DNA of 64,000 bases from Chrysoperla carnea (GCF_905475395.1 NC_058339.1:56863172-56927171), one strand, 5' to 3'. Counted from the stretch's first letter, positions 21,632-33,633 are shown. Notes: generated by a model not told the origin, from the sequence alone. Numbers and translations: made by a program.

Positions 21632-22696
21632 ATGAACTCAGATTCAGATAATAGTGTTGAGGAATTTTATGGATTTTCTCCTGAAGAACAAAGGGACATT
21701 CATTATAGATTCAAACAACTATTTAAAATCACAATGGACAAAGAAACTTTGGATGAATTATGGACAAATTTAGGAGCCCAATTGGAAGGAACCTCAAATT
21801 TGATCCAGGAAACCAATGTGGTATTAAATCAAATTTCCGAAGCAACACTGCATAACACCAATCAAATTTCGGAGCTAAGTACCAAAATTACTTTAAAAAA
21901 TTCTATAGATGACAAATTTCAAAAAATTGACTTAAACATAATTACCAAAGACATACCAGTATTAAACTTATTCTACCCTGATAGTATAGTTAGCTTCACT
22001 CTTGAAACGGACAATCTAGCAAAATTAAATCTCGTTTCAGAACATTTTCTTTTAAAATTTTTATTTACTAAAATACATAAAAATGCAAAAGATTTTTGGG
22101 CAAATTATTTAGAACAAGCAAGAACTTGGAACTTTATAAAAAAAGATTTAATTGAAAACTATTTATCAGCTTCTCAATTAACAATAGCAAAAGATCGTTT
22201 TGTTAACAGACGACAAAAAGATGATGAAACTTTCTCATCATTTATTACTGATATTACAAAATACGCAAAACTTTTACAACCTGAATCTACTGATTCTAGT
22301 ATAATTAATATAATCTTTGCACATGTAAACGCCCAAACATTTGAATTAATAAAATTAATGGATCCACCCGATTCAATAGTAAAGTTGAATGAGTTAGGAA
22401 GAAAAATTTCTGAAATCACAGCTAGATCGAAGTTTTATAAAAATCAAAAATCAAATTTACATAATTCTAGTTCAAATCAACAAAACACACAAAAATTAAA
22501 CACCAATAATGGTGATAAACTAAAGTATAAAAGTCAGTATAACTGTACTCACTGTAAAAAATCAGGGCATACAATTAAATTTTGTTCTTTACTAAAAAAT
22601 CAAAAAGTAAAAACTGAAAATACTAACCCTTTTGTAAATAATATCACTACCCAAGCTGATATTCACAATTCCGAATCTGACATTACAAAAAACTAG
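21632..22696 (+). CDS. gag: retrotransposon Gag polyprotein
   Basis: 354 residues from the first AUG downstream of the PBS. Gag assembles the cytoplasmic particle and packages element RNA. The N-terminal third is acidic with a possible coiled coil at about 45-95 (regularly spaced Leu/Ile). Residues about 135-265 resemble the retrotransposon Gag capsid region (FWANYLEQA...W.FIKKDLIENYL). A CCHC zinc knuckle is complete at Cys305, Cys308, His313, Cys318, preceded by an Asn/Gln/Lys-rich linker. The last codons read ACA AAA AAC UAG, a -1 slippery heptamer abutting the stop, which explains how Pol is made. Base composition matches the surroundings and no lesion is seen. Confidence 0.92.
   Translation: MNSDSDNSVEEFYGFSPEEQRDIHYRFKQLFKITMDKETLDELWTNLGAQLEGTSNLIQETNVVLNQISEATLHNTNQISELSTKITLKNSIDDKFQKIDLNIITKDIPVLNLFYPDSIVSFTLETDNLAKLNLVSEHFLLKFLFTKIHKNAKDFWANYLEQARTWNFIKKDLIENYLSASQLTIAKDRFVNRRQKDDETFSSFITDITKYAKLLQPESTDSSIINIIFAHVNAQTFELIKLMDPPDSIVKLNELGRKISEITARSKFYKNQKSNLHNSSSNQQNTQKLNTNNGDKLKYKSQYNCTHCKKSGHTIKFCSLLKNQKVKTENTNPFVNNITTQADIHNSESDITKN
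22687..22693 (+). promoter_or_regulatory. -1 programmed frameshift site A AAA AAC
   Basis: In the gag frame the codons are ACA AAA AAC UAG. The heptamer fits X XXY YYZ exactly and lies directly before the gag stop. The pol frame is -1 relative to gag, is open from 22681, and the first new codon after slippage is CUA at 22693. The pol frame has no AUG near its start. I could not fold the downstream region to look for a pseudoknot. Confidence 0.85.
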
Positions 22697-25600
22697 TAAA
22701 TCTCACCAAACATTTGCCTGTTATAAACATTAACATCGGTAACTTTAAATTTCATGCATTAGTAGACTCAGGTAGTTCAATTAATGCTATTACAAAAAAG
22801 GCCTACAATAAAATTAAAAAAATTTTCGCAATTAAAATTATAAATTCACCCTTAACAGCATCTTTGCCAGGATCTAATAGTTTAAAAATACACAATAAAA
22901 TTAATTTATCTTTTAAAATTGATCATCTAACTTGGAAACAAGATTTTTACATCATTGATTCATTACCATATGATATTCTTTTGGGTATACCAACACTACA
23001 TAAGTGTGGAATTTTATTGAATTTCAATAGTAATTCATTATCATTTCATCACTTTAATTATCTTAATATTCCATTCATTGATACTGAACCTAAGATTACC
23101 TTTAATACAATATGCGAAATTCAAATAAATTTAGATAAATTAAATCAAGATAAATTAAATGCATTATTAAATAAATATAAAATAGTTTTAACAAAAACAC
23201 CGGGACGTGCGCGTAATTTTGAATACACTATATTTATTAAAGACAATGAACCAATTCATAAGACTCCGTATTATCTACCACCTGATAAAGAAATATTACT
23301 TAAAAATCATATTAATGAACTGGTAAATCTAGATATTCTTAAACCAGCGCAATCTCCTTGGGCAAGTCCGGTATTTTTTGTAAAAAAAAAAACTAATAAT
23401 GAATTTAGAATGGTATCCGACTATCGTTTCTTGAACAAAAAGATTGTTTTTGACCCAATAAGTAATGTATCAATTAATCATATATTTTCAAACTTAGGAA
23501 ACGCCACAGTGTATAGTTTAATTGATATGTCAAATGCATTCTACCAAGTGCCATTGGATGATAGCAGCAAACCTTATACGGCTATCATAACACAATTTGG
23601 TCAATTTATCTTTAATGTTATTCCGTATGGTCTCAGTATTTCAAGTCAAGCCCTTTGTAGGCTCTTACTAAAAGAATTTGCGGACTTAATAAATAAAATT
23701 ATGGTAATCTATTATGATGATATTATTATTTTTTCGGAGAATATTCAAGAACATCATAAACATTTACAAATAGTACTAGCGCGTTTTAAAAAACTTAATC
23801 TAACTATTAATCCTAATAAAGCAAAATTTTTTATGCAACGTTTGAAAATCTTAGGACACGTAATTTCTTCCGAAGGTAGGATACCTAATCCTGAAAAAGT
23901 AGAAGCAATTAGAACTATGCCTATTCCTAAAAACCTTAAGGAATTACAATCATTTCTTGGAATGGCAGCCTTCTTCGCTAGATATATACAGAATTTTAGT
24001 ACTATAGTAGCACCTTTAAATGCCTTAAAAAAGAAAGATGCTAAATTCATTATAACGCAAACACATGTGGATGCTATTAATAAACTTAAAACAGTGCTCA
24101 CGACGGCACCAATTTTACGATTTCCTATTTTTGATGACAAACATCCTTTCATAGTAACTACAGATGCAAGTTCTATAGGTGTAGGTGCTTGTCTAATGCA
24201 AAAATTTGAAAACAAACTACATCCAATTGAATACTGTTCGCGAAAACTTAATCCAGCAGAATCAAAATACCCAGTATACCAACTGGAATTATTGGCTGTT
24301 TTACATGCATTAAATACATTTAAAGACTACCTTTTAGATCGAAAATTTATATTACGTACTGATTGCAACGCTTTGGTGTATTTATTTAATACACCACAAC
24401 GTTTTAATAAACTTTCCAGATGGTTATTAACTATCTCGAAATTTAATTTTACAACAGAACATATTAGAGGCACAGAAAATGTAGTAGCCGATTGTTTAAG
24501 TAGATTATTTTGTGAAAATGAAACAAATATTGAGGAAAATATTCAATCAAAAAACATAGAACCAATTACACTTCTTAATCAGATATTAACTGACCCCAAA
24601 GGTTTTTTATCTATAAAAAAGGAACAAAAAGCTTCTCCAGATTGTAGACACATTTACCAATTAATTAAATCAGGTTCAAATGTACAAAATTTTGCAATTC
24701 GCGATGGCTTATTAGTTCGTTTTGTTGGGCGCAATAGAAATAAACGTATTGTTCTCACAGATTCTTTATTGGACTATGTATTAGATTACTTTCATTCCTC
24801 AGTATTTGGATGTCATTCAGGCGTCACGAAAACCTATCGTGAAATCGCCAAACGTTTTTCATATCCTGACTTATATAAAAAAACTGTAGATTATGTTAAA
24901 AAGTGTAGTGTTTGTGCTACCTGTAAACCTATTAACTATAAAATCTCAGCACCTGATGCATCAATTAGTGAAAAAAATGTGTACAATAAATTATACGTAG
25001 ACTTTATTGGACCCCTAATACCTTCTGCAGATAATGGCTTCAAATATATTTTTGTTATTACAGATGCTTATAGCAAGTTTTGTTGGGCCTACCCCACTAG
25101 GAAAGCAACGTCAGCAGTGGTAATTAAAATTTTACATCAACTATTCATGGTATTTGGATTTCCAAAAGTTCTAATTAGCGATAATGCTAAAAGCTTCAAG
25201 TCTAATAAATATACACAATTTTTATTATTAAATGGAATTCGCATTGGATATACCTCGCCTTACCGTCCTCAAGGGAATATCACAGAAAGAATAAATAGGA
25301 ATATAAAAATAAATTTAACCTGCGTAATCAAACAATACCAAATGAAACATAAGGACTGGAATAAAATATTGCCATTTATAATATTCAATTACAATTCGAC
25401 ATATCACTCAATTATTAAAGCTTCACCAGCAGCAGTTTTTTTGGGGCGAACTTGGAATCAACCATTGGATTTATTACTTAATACCACCGATATTTTGGCT
25501 ATGGAAAAACCTCCTAGTGTGGATATGGTCCAGCAGGCACTGCATAAAGCTACTGTAATGCGAAAAGCACGACAACATCAAGCTCCAACTGATGTTAAAT

Positions 25601-25803
25601 TCCACGTTAATCAACTTGTACGGGTTAGACTACCACCTACAGCATCAAACATCGACGAAGACAGAAAATTTTCACCTCGATTCAGCGATGTTAAAAGAAT
25701 CATCCGTTTTACAACTCCAGTTAGTGTAGAATTAATTGATCCAAAAACTAACGAATTATCTAGAACACATGTCACACACTTGAAACGTGCTGAAGTGCTA
25801 TAA
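22693..25803 (+). CDS. pol: Pol polyprotein: protease, reverse transcriptase, RNase H, integrase
   Basis: Read as a Gag-Pol fusion by -1 frameshift; the frame continues for about 1036 residues. Positions below count from the TTG codon at 22714. Protease: Asp18-Ser-Gly in ALVDSGSS. RT: about 160-385, with Asp271 in LIDMSNAF and YYDD at 333-336. RNase H: Asp484, Glu525, Asp550 and Asp593. Integrase: His693, His701, Cys731, Cys734 zinc finger; catalytic Asp763, Asp823 and Glu858. The spacing of the last two is 34 residues rather than the usual 35. The C-terminal tail has a degenerate GPY/F-like segment (PRFSDVKRI). All key residues are present with no stop or shift. The product copies element RNA into DNA in particles and inserts it in the nucleus. 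Confidence 0.95.
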   Translation, partial: LVNLTKHLPVININIGNFKFHALVDSGSSINAITKKAYNKIKKIFAIKIINSPLTASLPGSNSLKIHNKINLSFKIDHLTWKQDFYIIDSLPYDILLGIPTLHKCGILLNFNSNSLSFHHFNYLNIPFIDTEPKITFNTICEIQINLDKLNQDKLNALLNKYKIVLTKTPGRARNFEYTIFIKDNEPIHKTPYYLPPDKEILLKNHINELVNLDILKPAQSPWASPVFFVKKKTNNEFRMVSDYRFLNKKIVFDPISNVSINHIFSNLGNATVYSLIDMSNAFYQVPLDDSSKPYTAIITQFGQFIFNVIPYGLSISSQALCRLLLKEFADLINKIMVIYYDDIIIFSENIQEHHKHLQIVLARFKKLNLTINPNKAKFFMQRLKILGHVISSEGRIPNPEKVEAIRTMPIPKNLKELQSFLGMAAFFARYIQNFSTIVAPLNALKKKDAKFIITQTHVDAINKLKTVLTTAPILRFPIFDDKHPFIVTTDASSIGVGACLMQKFENKLHPIEYCSRKLNPAESKYPVYQLELLAVLHALNTFKDYLLDRKFILRTDCNALVYLFNTPQRFNKLSRWLLTISKFNFTTEHIRGTENVVADCLSRLFCENETNIEENIQSKNIEPITLLNQILTDPKGFLSIKKEQKASPDCRHIYQLIKSGSNVQNFAIRDGLLVRFVGRNRNKRIVLTDSLLDYVLDYFHSSVFGCHSGVTKTYREIAKRFSYPDLYKKTVDYVKKCSVCATCKPINYKISAPDASISEKNVYNKLYVDFIGPLIPSADNGFKYIFVITDAYSKFCWAYPTRKATSAVVIKILHQLFMVFGFPKVLISDNAKSFKSNKYTQFLLLNGIRIGYTSPYRPQGNITERINRNIKINLTCVIKQYQMKHKDWNKILPFIIFNYNSTYHSIIKASPAAVFLGRTWNQPLDLLLNTTDILAMEKPPSVDMVQQALHKATVMRKARQHQAPTDVKFHVNQLVRVRLPPTASNIDEDRKFSPRFSDVKRIIRFTTPVSVELIDPKTNELSRTHVTHLKRAEVL

Positions 25804-25818
25804 GATGAACTTTTTTTT

Positions 25819-25830
25819 AGAGGTGGTGAG
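25819..25830 (+). promoter_or_regulatory. polypurine tract
   Basis: AGAGGTGGTGAG, preceded by a T-run, lies directly before the TG of the 3' LTR. This is the expected primer for plus-strand synthesis. Confidence 0.8.
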
Positions 25831-27723
25831 TGAAACACATTGAAATATCATTTTTAGCTAAGACTCCAATCATTAGTTGAATAATTACTTTACCGATGCA
25901 CAGATGTCAGATAAATATATATAAGTTAAATTAATTTTCTTAAAAAAATCCTTATAATGATATGTTATGAAAAATATTAATATTTTCTATTTTCATTTTT
26001 AATTTCTGAAATATTAAAAATACTTACAATATTTTTATATGTATAAATTTTTCATAAAAAGGAAAAAAATAAGTAATAGTTGGACAAGGAAAGATGTATA
26101 CATAGCTAACATATAAATTATAGAGACAGCTATTTAAATTCATATATAAAAGCTATACATTGTATACAGTCAAGCAGTGTGTACAAAACCAAGGATGACA
26201 TCAATCTAATACTCAACAACATGGAATAAAGAAAACTATATATACATCTTTCTTCGAACGACAAGGATATGTATAAACGTCGTTTAAATTAACATTCAAA
26301 TTCAAAATGTTGTGGTGAGATATTCAAAAAAAACTTTAAATATTTTAATTTCATTTTGAACTTTATCTTACTTCTTTAATAAGTTTGATATTTGTTCTTT
26401 TAAATCAATCTAAGTGCTAAATGACAATCAATTAAGATTATTTTATTGAATTGCAAGCAACTTAGATAGAGGATATAAAAATGTTATTTTATATAGTATT
26501 GGAATGATTTATGTAACTTTTTTGGGAAGTTCATGTATTCTTGGTGTGTGATGAATTTAACACTCCAGAATATAGTTTAACATGAACCTTTTGTTGTTAT
26601 ATTATTTTTTCTAAATGAGAAATTTGTAACTAATTATTTTTTTTGTTGTTGCATAAATCATCCTTGCTAATTTTTTTTTGAAACATTTTGTTTCTTTTAA
26701 ATATGACTAACTCATTTTTTTAGACTATGTCATTTATATATATTTATTCTCTTTTTTTAAAAGTTTATTAAATAAACTTTTTGGATTCTTCTAATCCATT
26801 TAATATATGGTTAACTCTCTTTATAGAGACGATATCATTTTAGATTATTTGACGATGTCATTAATATGTATTTATTCTCTTTTTTTTAAAGTTTATTAAA
26901 TAAACTTTTGGATTCTTCTAATCCGTTTAATATATGGTTAACTCTCTTTATAGAGACGATATCATTTTGTATTTTTGACTATGTCATGAATATTTAATAT
27001 TTTATAGAGTTTATTAAGTAAACTTAGGATTATTTTTAATCCTTTTAAAATATGATTAACTCTCCTTTATAGGGACTATATCATTTTGTATAAACATAAA
27101 ACGGTCGCTTGGCTTGACAAATTGAGGTATGCATTCGTTGTAATATTCTTTGTTTTTTTTTTACTTCATTATTTTTTGAACTTGTTGAATGCGGTATGCA
27201 ATTTGTCGAATCAAGTCACTTGTATATATAATTCTGTTATTTGCTTTTGTATGGACTATTTTTTTTTGAATTATTGTGAAAGAATATTGGTTACGGAATT
27301 GAATTTAATCTCTTTTATTAGTGAAGAATAAAACTCGAATTTATTAAAAATTTAAATACTGATTTCATTATTTTCTCTTAATCAAATTTATATTTCAGAT
27401 TAATTAATTTTCACGCTTCCACGTAAACATTTATGAATGAATTGAACTTGTTACATATATGAGATTGAGTACGGTTAACTCGTGGCTAGAATAATCTAGT
27501 TCGAGAGAATATCTCGGTTAACAACCATTCTTATTAGTACTTGTTCATTTCACCCTAATATAACGTTCCAATATCAACTAACTATAAATTTCGTTACAAT
27601 TCTTAAAACCAATTTTCTCATTGTATCAATTTTGGCAGCAATCGCTACGTTTCAATAATTAGATACCCCTTTTTCGTTTCAATATTGGCATCAGATCGTA
27701 ACAACAACCTTTTTTTCGTATCA
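25831..27723 (+). repeat. 3' LTR (1893 bp)
   Basis: Same length and near-identical sequence to the 5' LTR, ending TTCGTATCA. It contains the triplicated hairpin units at 26723-27089. Three of the four differences from the 5' LTR fall in its last 20 bases. Confidence 0.95.
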
Positions 27724-27727
27724 GTTT
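27724..27727. repeat. target-site duplication GTTT, right
   Basis: Matches 19628-19631 on the other side of the element. Confidence 0.8.
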
Positions 27728-30700
27728 ATCAAAAGAAAATTATTGGTTAAAAACCTTTAGTTGAATAAGGATGATTTCTATATTAATTACTTGAAAATAA
27801 TATCTGAAATTAATGCAGTTCTTAATTCTGTTTAGATGAAAATCAAGATAAAAATTTATATTAGAATACCTAATTCTAAGTCTAGATATCGAATCCCAGA
27901 GAAATGCACTATTTGTACTGAGCAAATTATTCCGAGATATAAACACCCTCTATCTACGATTTTAGCCAATGTCTCAGAAATTACTCATTCAGAGAGATCC
28001 GATTTTTGAATTTTTTGAATGAAAACTTCATAGAAAAAGTGCCAAACTGAAAAAAGACAATTTTCGCGACAATTTAGCTATTTATTTGCTAGTAAATCTT
28101 TGAGCAGGCTGAGCCATGAACCGGTAGTCATAAACAGCATAGACAATAAGCAAATCTTATTTTTAGACTTTTTTCAGAACATATGTTATTGAATTAGAAC
28201 TTAGGAGCTATTTATTATTTTATGCTTTTTAGTCCAATAATAATAGCATGGTATATGGAAGTCTCTAGCTCATCAGGAAGTGAAATCAATTACAAAATTC
28301 CACCCGAACATACAAAAAACGAGTTTCCACCAATTATTATTATCGGGTTTTAGTAAACCACTATGAAAGATCAATTTTTCCTGGAGACACGTTCTATAAG
28401 CTAACTACTAATTCTAGCTCTAATTATCGAGTCGATTAAAAAATTTCACATTTTTTTATAAATTTTACATTTTCGTGTTAACACTCAATATATGAAAGAA
28501 ACATTTTTTCCAATTGAATCTATACTGTTGTATTTTTTCCTTTGATCAGCAGGTGTGTGTTTGTGCCTGTGTATTTGGTGGTTGTTCGTTTCTAGTTGAG
28601 TACAAAATATTACTGAATGTAAATAGATTTCTTGTGTTCGGTAAGAAAACGTGATATTTTTATAAAATACATTTTGAACTAACTTATTGTTAGTAATACC
28701 GCATACAGCTACTATATATATACTTACAACCACTAGAAGATGTTGTTAACTCGATCATTGCTTTTGCCTTTTCTCAGTTATTAAATTTATTGTATTTGTG
28801 CATTTAATTGTGAAATATTATTTATTTCAAATAGATATTTTTACTGTTATTATACTCTATAAGTAGTACAATGCCTTGTGAAACATTCTCGAAAAACGAA
28901 AAAAAATTCTAGAAAATATTTTCGAAATTTTTTAAAGTCTAATACATATTTTCGAGACATATTTTCTAATAAAACTACGATGAGATTTGTTGATAATTGC
29001 TGTTCTTAAACTGAATGCGAGTTTATTTGATTTAGTAGCAATAATCCTGTGATAGGACACTAGAGGGGTAGGCCTTCCAGCAAGAATTAGCCAAGTGGGG
29101 CTTTTGATTCCGTACTCTAGTCACTAAACTACAAAACAGATAATCATAAAGGAAGTGCAGGTAACGGAATGTGTGTACTATAGCGAAATATAAAAAGAAC
29201 GATGGACCATCTCCTTCTATTATTCCCCAGCTTCGTATAAGAAAATCGACCTTACAAAATTTTAAAACTAATGTCTGGCATAAGCAGTCCACAATGTGAA
29301 AATAATCAATTTGCTAAGCCCTGAAAATGGATCACTGTGAAGTTTAGTAAGCAGGCCAGCGTAATGTGGCACAATCCTCCAAGTATCAACACAGCTGATC
29401 GGGTTGCTGAACCTCACCAAAGCCAATCTTATATTATCTAAAAATTTATCGTGAGTTTTCAGTCAACTACTTAATTTTATTCCACATTCAACACTATTAA
29501 CCGGTGAAAATTTCAAAAATTTTGAGTGTTCGTTTGATTATGTTATGTTAATGTAATGGGGCCGATTTTGAGAATTTCCTGCAGTTTTTCATATTTCCGC
29601 GGTCTCAAAGCCTTAATATCCGAATCAAACCTTTACAATGTGATGTCTGTGTGTGTGTGTGTGTACGTATGTGCGTATGTTCGTTCGGATTCTTTCTCAT
29701 CAATTATCTCGCGAACCAGTTATGACATTAACACGTGACTGCGCTTATTCGACGCGTCATCGCGTATTTAAGAACTGAAATTAGTAAATCTTCAGTAGAT
29801 TAGTTGAGCCATTTTTTAATGGTAATAAAAAAACTGGAAAGAAATGACTAAACAGAATCTGAAAAGTGGATAAAAAACATCATTTATCTATCGAGATAAT
29901 GATCGTTCCAGCATACGCTGCAGTGCAGTAATCTATGAAGGCTATCAAGACCTTTTTTTAATGTTTTTTCCCCTCTGGGAAGTTAGTCCACACGACTCAC
30001 ACGTCTTGGACCCCTGTAGTCCACACGACTCACACGACATCAGTACCACACCGAACATGTACCTAAAGCCAATTTTTTATCATTAGTTTTGTCTTTCAAA
30101 TAGGCATATTAACTACTTTGTTTTTACCACTTCAGGTGTAGAATTTTCACTGTACGAGCAGAAAAGTGAAGTTGATTTTTAAAGATCTTTAGAAGTACAC
30201 AAAATATGAACGTTTAAGATTCTTTATTAAACAAAGAGGAAGATATAGGTGAATGGCATTATTGAACGATATTACCATAGAGATACGTATAAAATACATA
30301 TAAAACTTTGTTTTGCTAAAAGGAGATGGACAACAACCTTTAAATGCTTATACCTAACGTCTTTGAATTTCACTTTCAAATTTTGTCATGGTATCAAGTC
30401 TAGTTTTAAACTTTTATGTTTAAGTTTTTTAATTTAACTTACTACTTATATTCATTATGTTTTTACCTACTATTTCAGTATTCCATTTATTATACTTAAA
30501 TGGTAAGAAAGAAAGCTAAAAAGGATATTGTAATTTGTGTCGAAATCAATTCATAATTAATATCAATTCACTAGCCACATAATCAAATCAAGTAATTTAT
30601 TGTAACCTAAATTTTAGTTCAACATTATAATTTATCATACAGCATATTTTCACACATATTTTTCTGTGAAATCATTTATGAGGAAATAAAATTTAAACAA

Positions 30701-31866
30701 AGATTGTTTGGATTACGTATGTATACAGGAATCCTCAAATACATCGGATAAAGTTGCTAAGATTCTTACTGCCTTTATATATTTTTTTAAACAAATTATC
30801 GTTATGGAAAAATCAAGAATTCATCAGCTGAAACGATGGTATAATCTAGAAATGTAAATTACTTGAATATCGTTTCCTATGATGGATTTTCTAGTAGTTT
30901 AGAGTAGTTTCAATTCAATCCATGAAAAAGGATTGACATTCCGGAGCATATTAACTAGATTTGGATATCTTTGGAATATTAAAGGAAATTAGAAGCCCAT
31001 CGCAACGAAACTACACACCCAGTCGTTAGTTAAATAAAAACGATTTTAGTACTTTTTATGATTTTCTGAAATTTGTAAAAGAGTGGGAAATTGATTTGTT
31101 TCCGATTTGATTAAAAATAATTTCCTAGAGCGTAATTTTAACACAAAAATATAGAAGCTATTTACGATTTAACGAGCAAATTCCAAAGTATTTTACAGAA
31201 ATTGTTTATCGATATCAACATGTAAGTATAGGCGTGAACGCAATACTTTTATAACGTAAGTAGCTGCAAAAATTTTGTATATCATGCAGTATTGTAAATA
31301 ACGCCATCGCTTTCAGCTTTTATTTTTCGATTTTACGAATATTTAATTGTTCAACTTCAATTATGAATTCGGTCTAAAAATTTTGAAGGACGCAGTATTT
31401 TTTCATTTTTCTACTTTTTTTTATTAATATTAATAGACTAAATATAATATAAAGCAAAATTTTACCGAACAAAATGAGTTATGATTTTTTTAACAGTTTG
31501 AAAGGTGGTAATAAATCTTATTTTTCTTTTATGTGTTATAGTTCGCATGTACCTAAAACATGAACAACGTGTAACCTCAAGTTTGTATGTAGGTAAAGAA
31601 ATGATGGGTTAAGTGGCCATCTTGACATTTAAACTTATTTTTCTTTGAAGATATATTTAATTTTTTTAGTATTTTCATATTTTATTAAATGCGGGAATAA
31701 AAGTATTGCATAGCCTAACAAAAATTCGATTTGTCTTTTAAGTGTATGTCTTTTAAAATTTATTCGTATGTATTCTTGGAATCTATATATAGTACAGTTG
31801 AAGATGTAACATATAAAGGAAAATGAAAGAAACCGCTCGCATGGAATGTGTTTCTATGGTGTCGAA
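27728..31866. other. gene-free stretch downstream of the LTR element
   Basis: No host gene recognised. It contains a (TG)n run at 29648-29664 and the repeat at 29520-30040. A CTCGAAAAACG / TTTTCGAAATTT stretch near 28885-28935 resembles 47340-47385. Short frames on both strands are judged spurious. Confidence 0.5.
29520..30040 (+). mobile_element. relative of the insertion at 9251-9660
   Basis: Shares an AATGGGGCCGATTTTG start region and a CTGGGAAGTTAGTC end region with 9251-9660, but the middle differs: it has a (TG)n run, and GTCCACACGACTCACACG occurs twice (near 29982 and 30019). No coding capacity. Boundaries approximate. Confidence 0.4.
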
Positions 31867-31868
31867 TA

Positions 31869-32173
31869 TCATTAGTAACGCATGAGTAAGTGGCGCAAAT
31901 GTTTCTATTTGTTAATAAACAATAAATTTTTAATTCAATGGAACGGTTAATGTTAAGGTTTACTTACAAAATTTATAAATAGACAACTTGAATTTATACG
32001 TTATATATAGATAATAGTTTTCGATTATTTGACAAGCACTTAACATTTGCGTCCATACTAGTTGTCTAATTAATTATATTTTAAGTGAACATTGATCGAA
32101 TCATTGAATAAAAAATTTATTGTTTATTAGCAAAAAGAAACATTTGCGCCACTAACTCATGTGTTACTAATGA
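31869..32173. mobile_element. TA-flanked MITE, 305 bp
   Basis: Terminal inverted repeats of about 64 bp start TCATTAGTAACGCATGAGT and end ACTCATGTGTTACTAATGA. TA is present on both outer sides (31867-31868, 32174-32175), as for Tc1/mariner-type target sites. No coding capacity. Confidence 0.75.
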
Positions 32174-33189
32174 TATTTGACTGAGTTCTTTATATTTTAT
32201 CTATCTATCTTCTATCGAAATATTCAACGGTTTCAATCAAAAGTGTTACGAACAATTAGTGAATCTCCCTGGTACATGCGTAATGACGACATTCGCCGTA
32301 GTCTTGAAATGCCCCAAATGTTGAAGTAATCAGTCTCTTAGACAATAGTGAAAGAGTAAATAGACTAAATAGACAAAGTGTTCCAGATTTAAGAATTAGA
32401 TGTTCGTAAATAGTTTTAATTATAGTTTACATACTATAAACTCGATTTGGTGCCTATCAGTGGGTAGCTACCGTTCATGACCTATTCATCAGACCTATTT
32501 ATAGTTCCTTTAGGTACTGATAATAGAATATTAGGATACTAAAAAAAAAAATAAATAAATAAAAATTACTAGCTTTTATCTGTAAAACAAACCAAGCATA
32601 CAATTTTAATATAATGCTTTCTTTCAGTGAGACTTTGTATATGAGCATTTTTTCTTGTGCGAATTTATGTTATAATAATCATGGAATCGCTTGAACAGTT
32701 TCAATATGTAAAATTATTAATTATAATACGAAATAATAATTATATCACCATTAATATTATTGTTCAATAATTGATTATATTTGTGTATACAACATGATTG
32801 TGAATATTTAATTTAATTTTGCGGTTGAATAATTTAAATACTTTAATAACTAATGCTGCATGTAATAAATACATCGCCGGTCTCTTGGATACACCATGGT
32901 ATAGTCAAAGATCCTAAAGCAAGACATAGGTAGGTAGTCTAAGATCGCAACCTGGGCTATACATTTTTTTTGATTTACATCTAGGCATATAAATATCACG
33001 AGTATGACAGAGTACATGCGTTAAGCAATGCATCTAAGTAAGAGTTATTACCATTTCAACAACATATTGCATGAAATTTGCATACTCAACAGTGAAAAAA
33101 CATTGTTTGTTGTGTGGACCTCCATTTATAAAATCCCTAAACCGGAAACTGTGACGCTGTCTTTTCTTGTCAACACTTCAATACAAAGT

Positions 33190-33633
33190 ATAAAATAGAG
33201 TTGCTTCAATCCGTCTGTCTGTCCCTATTCCCGTTGTATACTTATAGAAAGATGGAGTAATTCAAGAGGAAGGTTTTTATGTATAATACATGCATAATCT
33301 AGTAGAGTTAAGGGTTGAAATAGGTGTTGAAAGAAATAGCTTCAAAAACTTAAAAACCTAAAAGTTAAATTATGCATCGATTAAGCTCAAATATTGATAA
33401 GATATACAACCAGCTTTAAGGATTGTTTTTATCTATTTTTAACCTTCCGTGGGTGGAAATGTGGAGCGAGAAAGTGGGGATGAATAATCGAATATTTTCA
33501 AATATACCCAATTGGGGTGTCAAATAAAAGACATGATGTCTTTATTACAAAACTGTAACCCCTACGTAAAGGGTTATGAGGAAGGTGCTGAAAAGGGGGA
33601 TGTTACCCAGCAAAGCGGGTAGTTCACAGCTAG
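33190..33633 (+). mobile_element. possible Helitron-like non-autonomous element
   Basis: The 3' end has a small hairpin (ACCCAGCAAAGCGGGT, 33605-33620), then 9 nt, then CTAG at 33630-33633. This resembles a Helitron terminus, but the next base is A instead of the expected T and the 5' end is not defined. A CCGTCTGTCTGTCC phrase lies near 33211. Alternative: tail of a non-LTR element. Confidence 0.3.

Larger units (their letters stand above)
19632..27723 (+). mobile_element. complete Ty3/gypsy LTR retrotransposon, 8.1 kb, no env
   Basis: Order: 5' LTR (19632-21524), PBS (from 21529), gag (21632-22696), pol (22693-25803), polypurine tract (25819-25830), 3' LTR (25831-27723), flanked by GTTT duplications. 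The domain order protease-RT-RNase H-integrase is that of the Ty3/gypsy group. Both LTRs are 1893 bp and differ by eye at four positions, both frames are open, and no catalytic motif is lost, so the copy is very young and may be competent. Only 27 bp separate pol from the 3' LTR, leaving no room for an envelope gene. Confidence 0.95.

Noticed and set aside
23754-24215. 153-residue open frame antisense to pol
   Set aside because: It is a shadow of the pol reading frame over the RT/RNase H region with no domain of its own.
25804-25830. possible env gene after pol
   Set aside because: Only 27 bp separate the pol stop from the 3' LTR and they contain the polypurine tract.
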